Below are positions 53,553 to 62,135 of a stretch of 64,000 nt of DNA, piece by piece (position 1 is the first letter of the stretch; each line of letters opens with the position of its first letter). The notes under the pieces are model-generated. The model was not told the DNA's origin. It did no database searches and was given only the letters and a program-made list of their open reading frames with translations. Source of the stretch: Fen-183 sp036504335 (lineage in GTDB: Bacteria; Acidobacteriota; Thermoanaerobaculia; UBA5066); NCBI GenBank assembly GCA_036504335.1, contig DASXVJ010000017.1:160692-224691 (forward strand), read 5' to 3'. Both the position numbers and the translations under genes were made by a program.

Positions 53553-54014
53553 TCAGCCGCGCCTCGCGGCCGGCGGCGGGACCGGGCCCTTCGGACGGGC
53601 GCCGGCCGCGAGCCGCGTGAAGACGAGCTGCAGCTCCCCGACGATTCCCTCGAGGGCGTCGGTTTCCTCGAACGAAAGCTGGCCGCGCGTCTTTTCCCTC
53701 AGGGCGAGAAGGGCCTCGACGATCTGGCGCGCGCCGGCCACGTTGGGCTGGCGGCCGCCTGCAGCGTCGGCGACACCTTCCAGATAGACGAGTCCCGTCT
53801 GGGCGAGCATGTCGAGCAGCGCGAGGAACGCCGGGCTCGTGGGCGTCGCGGCGGCCGCGGGCGCGGCCGGCTCCGCGGGAGCGGCGGCGGGGGCCGCCGC
53901 GGCCTGCGCGGGCTCCGGCGCCGGCGATTCGGCCGGCACGTCGTCACGGACCTCGCCCTCCGCGGTGAAGAGGCGGCGGTCCACGACCTTGATGGTCTTC
54001 GGGTTTTCGGACAT
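53553..54014 (-). CDS. DUF1844 protein
   Basis: A 153-residue protein. A basic N terminus (TIKVVDRRLFTAEGEVRDD) and an alanine/proline linker precede a helical DUF1844 domain (FLALLDMLAQTGLVYLEGV, RQIVEALLALREKTRGQLSF, VGELQLVFTRLA). DUF1844 proteins are common in Acidobacteriota and Deltaproteobacteria, and their function is unknown. It is the first gene of the minus run towards DUF4388, divergent from mazG. Confidence 0.78.
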   Translation of the reverse strand: MSENPKTIKVVDRRLFTAEGEVRDDVPAESPAPEPAQAAAAPAAAPAEPAAPAAAATPTSPAFLALLDMLAQTGLVYLEGVADAAGGRQPNVAGARQIVEALLALREKTRGQLSFEETDALEGIVGELQLVFTRLAAGARPKGPVPPPAARRG

Positions 54015-54067
54015 AGAACCCCTCGGGTCGTCGTATTTTACGGGACGCGAGCGGGAGGTCAGCGTCG

Positions 54068-54898
54068 ATGCAGAAAAATCTTCCAGTCGGAGATCCCGGC
54101 GACGCCGCTGCGGCTCTCGTCCGCCTCATGGAACGGCTCCGGCAGGAGTGCCCATGGGACCGGAAACAGACGTTCCAGACCCTGTCGGGCTACCTCCTCG
54201 AGGAGTGCCACGAAGCGCTCGACGCCCTCCAGCGGGAGGAATTCGGCGAGCTGGAGGGGGAGCTCGGCGACCTTCTCTTCGAGATCGTCTTTCTCGCCGA
54301 GCTCGGCCGGGAGCGCGGCGACTTCGACTTCGCGTCGCTTGCCCGCCGCATCCACGACAAGATGGTCGCGCGCCACCCCCACGTCTTCGGCGAGGCGAGC
54401 GTCCACGACGCCGAGGGCGTGCGCGTCCAGTGGGAGGAGCTCAAGCGCAAGGAGCGCGAGAAGGAGGGTCGCCCGCCTTCCCCGTTCGACGGCGTCCCCC
54501 GGGCGCTGCCGGCGCTTCTCAAGGCGGTGCGCCTCACCTCGCGCGCCGCGGACCTCGGCTTCGACTGGGAGCGCGACGAAGACGTCCTCGCAAAGCTGGA
54601 CGAGGAGGTCGCGGAGTTCAAGGCGGAGCTGGAGTCTCCGCCGGATTCCGACGCGGCCGTCCACAAGGCCCGCGTCGCGGGCGAGGTCGGCGACCTTCTC
54701 TTCACGGTCGTCAACGTCGCCCGCCGGCACGGCGTCGACCCCGAGGCCGCGCTGCAGGGCACGAACGACAAGTTCCGGCGGCGGTTCGAAGAGGTTGCGC
54801 GGCGCGCACGCGCCGCGGGGAAGGAAATCAAGGGCACGCCTCTCACCGAACTCGACGCTCTCTGGGATCAGGTGAAGACCGAAGAGAAGATCTCTTAG
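54068..54898 (+). CDS. mazG: Nucleoside triphosphate pyrophosphohydrolase MazG
   Basis: A 276-residue tandem-domain MazG. The first domain has WDRKQTFQTLSGYLLEECHE and ELGDLLFEIVFLAEL (the ExxE-ExxD metal motif). The second has KLDEEVAEFKAEL and GEVGDLLFTVVNVARRHG. It hydrolyses aberrant or excess NTPs to NMP and PPi. Length is typical. The stop TAG at 54896-54898 is formed within an AT-rich motif copy (54886-54912). Confidence 0.93.
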   Translation: MQKNLPVGDPGDAAAALVRLMERLRQECPWDRKQTFQTLSGYLLEECHEALDALQREEFGELEGELGDLLFEIVFLAELGRERGDFDFASLARRIHDKMVARHPHVFGEASVHDAEGVRVQWEELKRKEREKEGRPPSPFDGVPRALPALLKAVRLTSRAADLGFDWERDEDVLAKLDEEVAEFKAELESPPDSDAAVHKARVAGEVGDLLFTVVNVARRHGVDPEAALQGTNDKFRRRFEEVARRARAAGKEIKGTPLTELDALWDQVKTEEKIS

Positions 54899-54912
54899 AA
54901 AGGTAAGAGGGG
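54886..54912 (-). repeat. Dispersed AT-rich motif across the mazG stop codon
   Basis: On the minus strand it reads CCCCTCTTACCTTTCTAAG then AGATCTTC. It supplies the last codons and stop of mazG and sits between convergent genes. Confidence 0.5.
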
Positions 54913-54918
54913 AAGATC

Positions 54919-55845
54919 CTACGGAACGAGCTCGGAGACTTTGACGGGCCTCGCCCCGGCGCTCTTCTCCGAAGCCAGCTTCTTCTCCAGGAACGCGAGC
55001 GTCTCGCGGTGGGGGTGGCCGATGACGATCGCCTCGCCCTTCTTCACCGCGACCTCGAGCGTGCGCTCCCACGCGGCGTCGAGCGCCTCCGGCGCGCCGC
55101 CCCTCGCGGACGTCTCGGCCGCGACGTCGTCGAGGAACACGTCCCGCGCGAGGAACGGCACGTGCATCGCCGCCGCCTCCGTCCCGACGACCGAGGCTCC
55201 CGTCGTCCGCGAGTCGAGGAAGAAGAGGCCCTTCTCCTTCACGACGCCGAGAACCGCGCGCACGACGCGCGCGTCGGCCGTCGCCCTCGAGCCCTGATGG
55301 TTGTTGACCCCGAGGGCGCCGGGCGTCCTCGCGAGCGCCTGCAGCAGCTTCGTGCGGATCACGTCGTCGGAGTCGCGCGCGCCGATCGCCTCCGCCTCGG
55401 ACGGGCCCGCCTCGGGTTCCATCGGGAGGTGAACGAGAACGTCCCAGCCTTTCGTCTTCGCGAGCGCCACCGCGCGCGCGGCAAACGGCGCGCTCGGGAT
55501 CACGGCGACCGTCAGGGGGCCGTTCCATCCCGCGAGCGCATCGAGCGCGTGCGGGTCGTAGCCGAGGTCGTCGAGGACGACCGCCACGACGCCTGCTCCG
55601 GCGCGCCCGTCCACCGACTCGAAGTCCGCCGGCATGCGGGCCGCGGGGACCTTCCGGGGCGCGGCGGGCGCCGGCGCGGCGGCCGCGGGCGTCCTCGCGG
55701 CGGCGGGCGCGGGCCGCTCGGGCGCGCGGCACCCGCGCATCGCCCACGTCACCAGCGCCCCGCACGCGACGGCAAAAACGAGCAGGACCGCGGTGCGGAA
55801 GCCGCCGCCGGACTTCTTCTTCGCTCGGCCCGTTCGGGGCGTCAC
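54919..55845 (-). CDS. Divergent polysaccharide deacetylase family protein (YibQ-like)
   Basis: A 308-residue protein. An N-terminal anchor (residues about 15-37) and an alanine/proline linker precede the domain (VAVVLDDLGYDPHALDALAG, LVHLPMEPEAGP, GVNNHQGSRATADARVV, FFLDSRTTGASVV, VIGHPHRETL). YibQ proteins usually follow envC and ctpA, as here. The start is GTG at 55845, overlapping the CtpA-like stop (GTGA). It is probably periplasmic and involved in cell-wall turnover. Confidence 0.85.
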   Translation of the reverse strand: MTPRTGRAKKKSGGGFRTAVLLVFAVACGALVTWAMRGCRAPERPAPAAARTPAAAAPAPAAPRKVPAARMPADFESVDGRAGAGVVAVVLDDLGYDPHALDALAGWNGPLTVAVIPSAPFAARAVALAKTKGWDVLVHLPMEPEAGPSEAEAIGARDSDDVIRTKLLQALARTPGALGVNNHQGSRATADARVVRAVLGVVKEKGLFFLDSRTTGASVVGTEAAAMHVPFLARDVFLDDVAAETSARGGAPEALDAAWERTLEVAVKKGEAIVIGHPHRETLAFLEKKLASEKSAGARPVKVSELVP

Positions 55846-57149
55846 GCCGCCGCTTTGAGCCGGACGGACTCCCCGAGGATCTTGAGCCCGCGTTTGAGGA
55901 TCAGGTCGCCCTTGCCGGTGGCCTCGTCGGGCGGACCGTGGAAGACGCGGTCGTCGGGCTGGAGGCCCTTGGGGCAGAGCGTCTTGCCGGCCAGTGTGTG
56001 GACCTTCCCGACGGAGAGCTTGAGAGAGCCGCCGCTCGAGAGTTTCACGACCTGCGCCGTGAACGCCATGCCGACCGTCGTCTCGCCCACGAGCCGGACG
56101 GGCAGGTTCTCGGCGCCCTTCACGGTGTCGAGCCCGGGGTCGGCGTCTGCGGTCTCCTCGTCTTCCTTCTTCGCCTTCTCCTCGCGGACGAGCTTCGGCG
56201 CGGGGACGGCCGCCCGGACGGTGGCCTCGCGCAGCGCCGACGCGAACAGCTCGGCCGGGCCGGCGGTGCCGCTGTCCATGAGGACGACGAGCCGGCTCTC
56301 GTGGACGCGGTCGCCCGGCTCGGCGCGAAACGTCTTCGTCTCGATCCTGCGGCCCTTGAGCTCGCCGAGCGGGCCCGCCGCCACGAAGAGCGCCGCGGCA
56401 CGCGCGGCCTCTTCGAAGGTGCCGGTCGCGTTGTTGCGCACGTCGAGGACGAGCGCGTGCGTGCGGTCGAGCGGCTCGAGGATCTTCCGGATCGCCGCGG
56501 CTGCGCCCGGAGTGAAGGACGGGATCCTCACGACGGTCTCGCCGTCCACGCGCTGGGCCGACGGCGTCGCCGGGGACCAGCTCGCGCGCACGATGTCGAT
56601 CGTCCGGTGACGCGGCTTTCCTTCGCGAACGACCTCGAGCCGCACGCGGCCCCCGGCCTTGCCGGACAGCTTCGCGTCGAGCTCCCAGAGCGGCATGTTC
56701 CGCGTGAGCTGCCCGTCCACTTTCTCCACGACGTCGTCGCCCTTCACGCCGGCCGCGGCGGCGGGGCTGCCGTCGACCGCCGCGACGACGACGGGGTAGC
56801 CGAAGCGCCGGGCGAGGACGAGGCCGGTGTCGACGACGTCCTTTTTCTCTTTCGAGGCCTCCCAGGCCGTGAACGCGGCCATCCTGTCGGGCGGCACGTA
56901 CTCGGAGAACGGGTCGAGGGCTTCGGTCATGCCTGAAAACGCGCCCGAAAGGAGCGGCTTGAGCTCGACGGGCTCGACGTAGTTGGACCTCACGAGCCCG
57001 AGGACCTCCGTGAAGAGGCCGAGCGGGCGGTAGAGGGCGTCGTTCTTCTCCTGGGCCTTCTCGTCCGCGCCCATGCCGGGGAGGACCACGAAGAGCGCGA
57101 GGAGGAGGGACGCGGAGGCGACGAGACCGGCGACGCGGGATTTGCTCAC
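55842..57149 (-). CDS. CtpA/S41-like protein with missing catalytic dyad
   Basis: A 435-residue exported protein with a signal peptide to about residue 28, a PDZ-like domain (DTGLVLARRFGYPVVVAAVD, GVKGDDVVEKVDG; about 100-180) and an S41 protease fold (VVRIPSFTPGAAAAIRKIL, VLDVRNNATGTFEEAARAAA). Where tail-specific proteases have the catalytic serine (S-A-S-A-S-E) this reads GTAGPAE with glycine 297, and where they have GEPTFGKG it reads GETTVGMA with methionine 361. Both dyad residues are therefore gone. It lies between EnvC-like and YibQ-like genes, so it is more likely a scaffold than a protease. Confidence 0.8.
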   Translation of the reverse strand: MSKSRVAGLVASASLLLALFVVLPGMGADEKAQEKNDALYRPLGLFTEVLGLVRSNYVEPVELKPLLSGAFSGMTEALDPFSEYVPPDRMAAFTAWEASKEKKDVVDTGLVLARRFGYPVVVAAVDGSPAAAAGVKGDDVVEKVDGQLTRNMPLWELDAKLSGKAGGRVRLEVVREGKPRHRTIDIVRASWSPATPSAQRVDGETVVRIPSFTPGAAAAIRKILEPLDRTHALVLDVRNNATGTFEEAARAAALFVAAGPLGELKGRRIETKTFRAEPGDRVHESRLVVLMDSGTAGPAELFASALREATVRAAVPAPKLVREEKAKKEDEETADADPGLDTVKGAENLPVRLVGETTVGMAFTAQVVKLSSGGSLKLSVGKVHTLAGKTLCPKGLQPDDRVFHGPPDEATGKGDLILKRGLKILGESVRLKAAA

Positions 57150-57167
57150 GCCCGGATGATACGCGTC

Positions 57168-58379
57168 TCAGCGGAGCCAGGTTGCGGGGTCGGCCGACGT
57201 CCGGTTGTCGCGGATCTCGAAGTAGAGCCCCGACGGTTCGTCCTCCGGGGACTCGCCGAGAATCCCGACGCGGTCGCCGATCGCGACGCGCTCGCCGCGG
57301 CCGATCGTCCCGGTCGCGAGGCGGCCGTAGAGCGTGAACACGCCGTCGCCGTGGTCGACGACGACGAGGTTTCCGTAGCCCTTGAGCCACTGCGCGTAGA
57401 CGACCTCGCCCGAGAACACGGCGCGGACCGTCGAGCCCGTCGGCGCGTCGAGCGTCCAGCCGGACGAGCGCAGGAACGTCTTCGGGAACTTCGGGTTCGC
57501 GATGCGCCCGAACGGCACCGCGACCCTGCCCTTGAGGGGCCAGTCCAGCGCGCCGCGGTACTTGCGCACCGAGGCGGCGCCCGGCGCGAGCGCGCGGCCG
57601 CGGCCCTCGAGGAGGTCGAGAAGGGCCGCGAGCCGCTCGGACTTGTCCTCGAGCGTCGAGACCTGCTTCTGCTCGACGCGCGCCGTCTCGTGCACCTGCG
57701 CGAGGAGCACGGCCTTGCGCGTGCGGGCCGTGGCGAGCGCGACCTCCTTCTTCCGGCTCTCGGTCAGGAGGTCCGCGAGCTCGCGCCTGCGGACGGCGAG
57801 CTCCTCCTCGCGCACGGCGAGCGTCGCAGCCGCCTCCTCGTTGCGCGCGAGGAGCGACGCGTCGCGTCTTGCGAGATGCGTCAGGAGGCGCAGCCCGTTC
57901 AGGAACGACCCCGCCGAGTCCGCCGCCGCGAGCGGCCGCAGATACCCGAGGCGGCCGAGCCGGTAGAGAGCGGACATGCGCGTCCCGAGGTCGCTGCGGC
58001 GGGCGTCCGCATCCCGGAGCGCGGCGTCCCGCTCGGTCGCGGCGCGCGACGCCTCCCGCTCGGCCTCGGCCTTGCGAAGGTCGAGGACGCGCCGCTCGCC
58101 TGTCTGGATCTGGAGGTCGAGGTCGGCCGTCTCGAGCTGCCCCTTGAGGTCGGCCTCGCGCTTCTTCGACGACTCGAACCGGCTCTTCAGCTCGGCGAGC
58201 CGGCGCCGCAGCTCCGCGAGCTCGCGCTTGCGCTCCTCGACGCCGAGCGACGCGGCGGGCTTCTCCGGCGCGGCGGCGGCTTCCGCCGCGGGCGGCGGCT
58301 CCGGGGCCGGCTCCTGCGCCGCGGCGCGCGGCAGCACGAGCGCCACGGCGAGGAGCGGGGCGGCGAGGCGCGGCCTCAG
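57168..58379 (-). CDS. envC: EnvC-like coiled-coil protein with degenerate LytM (M23) domain; probable CTG start
   Basis: A 403-residue exported protein with a signal peptide (RPRLAAPLLAVALVLPRAAA), long coiled coils (about 40-250) and a LytM fold (VRAVFSGEVVYAQWLKGYGN, VVVDHGDGVFTLYGRL). Zinc ligands of active M23 enzymes are replaced: the first H is missing (SSGWTLD), TLYAH is TLYGR and HLHFE is GLYFE. EnvC activates amidases rather than cutting peptidoglycan. No ATG, GTG or TTG precedes the signal peptide in frame. CTG at 58379 overlaps the upstream TGA as CTGA, mirroring the GTGA overlaps nearby. Confidence 0.8.
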   Translation of the reverse strand: MRPRLAAPLLAVALVLPRAAAQEPAPEPPPAAEAAAAPEKPAASLGVEERKRELAELRRRLAELKSRFESSKKREADLKGQLETADLDLQIQTGERRVLDLRKAEAEREASRAATERDAALRDADARRSDLGTRMSALYRLGRLGYLRPLAAADSAGSFLNGLRLLTHLARRDASLLARNEEAAATLAVREEELAVRRRELADLLTESRKKEVALATARTRKAVLLAQVHETARVEQKQVSTLEDKSERLAALLDLLEGRGRALAPGAASVRKYRGALDWPLKGRVAVPFGRIANPKFPKTFLRSSGWTLDAPTGSTVRAVFSGEVVYAQWLKGYGNLVVVDHGDGVFTLYGRLATGTIGRGERVAIGDRVGILGESPEDEPSGLYFEIRDNRTSADPATWLR

Positions 58380-60565
58380 AACAGCGGGACCCCGTCGAGC
58401 TTGTCGCGCGCGGCGACGCCGAGCGCGTGGAGGATCGTCGCCGGGACGTCGGCGATGCCGGGCGCCTTCCCGGACGGGAGCGGCCGGTTCGCGAAGAGGA
58501 TGCCCGGCACGAGCGCCGGGTCGAGCGAGCAGTGGTCGCCGGACCAGACCTGCGCGTTGTCCTCGAACATCTCCTTCGTGACGACGCCGAGGCTGCCCTG
58601 CCACCCGATGCGGTAACCGATCGCGTTCGTGACGAAGAGATCGGGGATCACGTCGGCGTCGAACGAGCCGTAGGCTTCCTCGCGCGTGAAGATGCGCGAG
58701 ACGGCGCGCTGCCCCGTCTTCGGGTCCACGAGCGTCGCGAGCTTCTTCCTGATCTCCTCGCGCACGGCCTCGTACTCGGCCCCCGGCGAGACGATGCCCT
58801 TGCCCTCGCGGCCCTTGAGGTTCACGTAGATGTCGCCGAGGCCCATCGCATAGGCGCGGGTCTTCGACCAATCCACGTTCGGCCAGAACTCGCCCTTGCC
58901 GAACAGCGCCTCGAGATCGGCCTGCTTGCCGTCGTTACCGGTCAGGACCATGAAGCCGTTTTCGACGAGCCAGGTGTTGTAGTTCACGGAGCGGCGCCAC
59001 GTGGAGAAGCCGTGGTCCGAAAGGACCATGAGCACGTCCTCCGGCGCGAGCTTCTTCATCGCGTCGCCGACGAGGCCGTCCATCTGCTCGTACGTCTTCT
59101 CCATGAAGGGCGCCCACCTCTTCGCCTTCTCGGCGTCGTACGCGGGGTGCCCGGAATCGAGGAAGCGCCAGAAGCAATGCCCCACGCGGTCGGGGAACTC
59201 GTAGATCTGGACGAAGAGACCGACCTCCTTCTCGTCGAGGAAGTCGTTCATCATCTTGCGGAACGGCACGATCGTCTGCGCGACGTCCTCGAGGAACGTT
59301 CCCTCGTCGATCGTCTCCTCGCTCATCGACCACGTGTCGATCTGCCAGCCCATCGTCTTGTAGGCGCCGTAGCGCGACGCGAGCTTCTTCGCGAGGGCGC
59401 CGGGCGCGGTGATCTTGATCGAAGGCGGCAGGTCCGACGGGTTGAAGTGGATCGGCGAGAGGTAGAGCTTGATCTCCGGGCTGATCGCCGCGAGGTGGAA
59501 GCGCCCGATGCCCGTCATCGTCACCAGGGAGTTGAACGGGAACTTGAAGACGACCCACGGCGACCACTCGCCGACCTTCAACGTGACGGCCTCCGAGCCC
59601 TTCGGCGCGATCATGAGGCTTCCGCCGTCCGCTGCCACCGTGAGCGTCATCGGCGCCTTGATCACGGGCGGCTCGGGGAAGAGCTTGTTGTACGGCCCGA
59701 AGACCTCCGTCTCGATCGTCCCCTTGTTCGACTCGAGGCGGACGAGCTCGACGGAGAACTCGTTCTTGTTCTTCGGCGCGAAGAACGGGTCGGACGTGTA
59801 GAACGACGGCGTCCCGATGCGCCCGCGCACGTCGGGCACGCCGAGGCCGGACAACAGCCGCCCGTTGTCGTAGTCCACGGCCGGGAACGTCACGGGCACG
59901 TGCATGACGACCGAGTGGATCCCCTTGGCGCCCGCCAGCTCCCAGAACGGCGTCCCGCGGCGGTTGTTCGTGGCGAAGGGAATCTGGGTCGGAAGAAGAG
60001 GGGAAATTCGGATTCCTATGAAAGTGAAGAGGGCTGCCGCAACCAGCGCGGCGACGAGGGCGGGTGTGCCGAGCCCGCGCTCGCGCCTTCTGAGAAGAAT
60101 CTTCCAGAGGCCTGCCACCACGACGAACGCCAGCAGCCCAAGCACCGCGGGGATCCCGACCCTATTTCCTTTTCCGAGCAGAAAATTCTTCTTCCCCTCT
60201 TCCGCGATCGCGAACTCGGGGCGGTAGGTCTTCGGGTTCCGCTTCAGGAAGTCGAAGATCATCGTGCGGCCCGGGGAAAGCCCCGTCGAGAACGTGGACC
60301 ACGAAACGGGCGTCTGCGCCGGGATCGTCGGGAGCAGCTGCGAGAACCCGCCCTTCTTCGCGAGCGCCGCGAGGTTCGGGAGCTTGCCCTCGTCGATCAT
60401 CTTCTTCACGAGCGCGTGGTCGGCGCCGTCGAAGCCGAGGACCACGACGCGCGGCGCGGACGCGGACGCGGGCGGCGCGCCGAGGAGGGAGACGATCGCG
60501 AGGAGCGCGGCGAGGGCGGCGAGCCCGGCCGGGCGGACGCTAGACTGCGGGGTCTTGAACGGCAT
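58376..60565 (-). CDS. Alkaline phosphatase superfamily phosphodiesterase with internal membrane hairpin
   Basis: A 729-residue exported enzyme. A signal sequence (to about 36) is followed by a type I phosphodiesterase/nucleotide-pyrophosphatase core with metal aspartate in VLGFDGADHALV, nucleophile region TPVSWSTFSTGL, VLMVLSDHGFSTW and SGDHCSLDP. Between core strands (residues about 136-157 and 167-185) lie two hydrophobic helices, placing a membrane hairpin inside the phosphatase. Three copies of the AT-rich motif fall at or inside this hairpin. It begins the phosphatase-envC-ctpA-yibQ operon. Its ATG overlaps the divergent ATG of the SBP gene. Confidence 0.85.
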   Translation of the reverse strand: MPFKTPQSSVRPAGLAALAALLAIVSLLGAPPASASAPRVVVLGFDGADHALVKKMIDEGKLPNLAALAKKGGFSQLLPTIPAQTPVSWSTFSTGLSPGRTMIFDFLKRNPKTYRPEFAIAEEGKKNFLLGKGNRVGIPAVLGLLAFVVVAGLWKILLRRRERGLGTPALVAALVAAALFTFIGIRISPLLPTQIPFATNNRRGTPFWELAGAKGIHSVVMHVPVTFPAVDYDNGRLLSGLGVPDVRGRIGTPSFYTSDPFFAPKNKNEFSVELVRLESNKGTIETEVFGPYNKLFPEPPVIKAPMTLTVAADGGSLMIAPKGSEAVTLKVGEWSPWVVFKFPFNSLVTMTGIGRFHLAAISPEIKLYLSPIHFNPSDLPPSIKITAPGALAKKLASRYGAYKTMGWQIDTWSMSEETIDEGTFLEDVAQTIVPFRKMMNDFLDEKEVGLFVQIYEFPDRVGHCFWRFLDSGHPAYDAEKAKRWAPFMEKTYEQMDGLVGDAMKKLAPEDVLMVLSDHGFSTWRRSVNYNTWLVENGFMVLTGNDGKQADLEALFGKGEFWPNVDWSKTRAYAMGLGDIYVNLKGREGKGIVSPGAEYEAVREEIRKKLATLVDPKTGQRAVSRIFTREEAYGSFDADVIPDLFVTNAIGYRIGWQGSLGVVTKEMFEDNAQVWSGDHCSLDPALVPGILFANRPLPSGKAPGIADVPATILHALGVAARDKLDGVPLF
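60011..60033 (-). repeat. Dispersed AT-rich motif inside the phosphatase gene (one of three)
   Basis: On the minus strand it reads CCCTCTTCACTTTCATAGG then AATC. Related sites are at 60085-60105 (plus strand CTTCTGAGAAGAATCTTCC) and 60161-60200. They correspond to residues about 177-185, 153-160 and 122-135. Confidence 0.45.
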
Positions 60566-62135
60566 GGGGCATTCTAGCCGCGCGCGGGGACGCGCCGGAG
60601 AACGCGTCCGGTTCTCCGCGGCCGTCGCGCTCGGCGCGTGCGCCGCCTTCGGCGCTGCCTCGTGCCGCCGCGAATCGCCCCTTTCAAAGGAGTCCCTCGT
60701 CGTCGCGATCGAATCCTCGCCGCTCCACTTCGACCCGCGCGTCGGCACGGACCAGGCCTCGTGGCGGACGCACGACGTCCTCTACGACGCGCTCCTGAAG
60801 AAGGGCGCCGGCGGAGAGTTCCTGCCCGACCTCGCCGAGAGCTGGTCGACGGACGACGCGGTCACGTGGCGGTTCCGCCTGAGAAGCGGCGTGAAGTTTC
60901 ACGACGGCCGCCCGTGCGAGGCCGAGGACGTCGCGTTCACGTACAGGAGTCTCCTCGCCGACGGCTTCGCGAGCGGCAAGAAGGAGCCGCTCCGGATCAT
61001 CGACTCCATCGAGACGCCCTCGCCGCTCGACGTCGTCTTCCGCCTGAAGCAGCCCTACGCGTCCTTCCCGCTGCAGCTCCTCCTCGGCATCCTCCCGCGC
61101 GGGACCACTCCGCGCGAGGCCGACGCCGCGCCGGTCGGGACGGGCCCGTGGCGGTTCGTGGAGGCGCGGGCGGACGACCGCGTGACCTTCACGCGCTTCG
61201 CCGGCGCCGTGGGCGGCGACGCGAAGCTCTCCCGCCTCGTGCTGCGCGTCGTCCCCGACGCGACGACGCGCGCCCTCGAGCTCCTGAACGGCTCGCTCGA
61301 CCTCTCGCTCAACAACCTCCCGCCGGACCTCCTCCCGCGCCTCGCGGAAAGCCCGCGGCTCGCGGTCACGATCCGGCCCGGCTCGACGTACGCGTACCTC
61401 GCCTTCAACTTCCGCGATCCCGTGCTCGGGAACGCGAGGGTGCGGCGGGCGCTCGCCCTCGCGCTCGACCGCGGCGCGATCGCGCACGGCCTCTTCCGCG
61501 ACACGGTGGAGCTGACGGAGACGCTTCTCCCGCCGGGGCACTGGGCGCGTCTCGACGGCCTCCCGCCGCTCACGCGCGACCTCCCCGCCGCGCGCCGCCT
61601 CCTGGACGAGGCGGGCTTCCTGGATCCCGGCGGCGGCAGGCCGCGCCTCACGCTCGCCTACAAGACGTCCACGGACGAGACCTCGATCCTCCAGGCGACC
61701 GCCGTCGCCGCGCAGTGGAAGGAAGCGGGCGTCGAGACGAAGATCCGCTCGAACGACTTCGCGACGTTCTACCAGGACGTCGTGAAGGGAAACTTCCAGC
61801 TCTTCTCGCTGCGCTGGCAGGGCATCGTCGACCCCGACCACTACCACGAGGTCTTCCTCTCGACGTCCGTGCCTCCGAAGGGCTGGAACCGCGGGTTCTA
61901 CTCCGACCCCGAGGTCGACCGCTGGATCGAGCTCGCGCGCCGGACCGCCGACCGCGCGACACGAAAGGGGCTCTACGCGGAGATCCAGCGCCGGGCGGCC
62001 GAGTCCCTCCCCTACGTCTCGCTCTACACGATGAAGGCGGTCGCGGTCCACGCCCGGGACCTCACGGGCCTCGAGACGATGCACGAGACGGCGGACTTCA
62101 CGTTCCTGAGGAACGTCGGGCGCAAGCAGCCCTAG
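60564..62135 (+). CDS. Family 5 extracellular solute-binding lipoprotein (peptide/nickel ABC type)
   Basis: A 523-residue DppA/OppA-family protein. The N terminus has a basic region and a lipobox FGAASC (cysteine about 34). Family motifs are DPRVGTDQASWRTHDVLYDA, LAESWSTDDAVTWRFRLRSG, VKFHDGRPCEAEDVAFTY, TGPWRFVEARADD and VRRALALALDRGAI. It binds a peptide or other ligand in the periplasm. No permease or ATPase genes follow. The ATG at 60564 is the only sensible start and overlaps the start codon of the divergent phosphatase. Confidence 0.9.
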   Translation: MGHSSRARGRAGERVRFSAAVALGACAAFGAASCRRESPLSKESLVVAIESSPLHFDPRVGTDQASWRTHDVLYDALLKKGAGGEFLPDLAESWSTDDAVTWRFRLRSGVKFHDGRPCEAEDVAFTYRSLLADGFASGKKEPLRIIDSIETPSPLDVVFRLKQPYASFPLQLLLGILPRGTTPREADAAPVGTGPWRFVEARADDRVTFTRFAGAVGGDAKLSRLVLRVVPDATTRALELLNGSLDLSLNNLPPDLLPRLAESPRLAVTIRPGSTYAYLAFNFRDPVLGNARVRRALALALDRGAIAHGLFRDTVELTETLLPPGHWARLDGLPPLTRDLPAARRLLDEAGFLDPGGGRPRLTLAYKTSTDETSILQATAVAAQWKEAGVETKIRSNDFATFYQDVVKGNFQLFSLRWQGIVDPDHYHEVFLSTSVPPKGWNRGFYSDPEVDRWIELARRTADRATRKGLYAEIQRRAAESLPYVSLYTMKAVAVHARDLTGLETMHETADFTFLRNVGRKQP

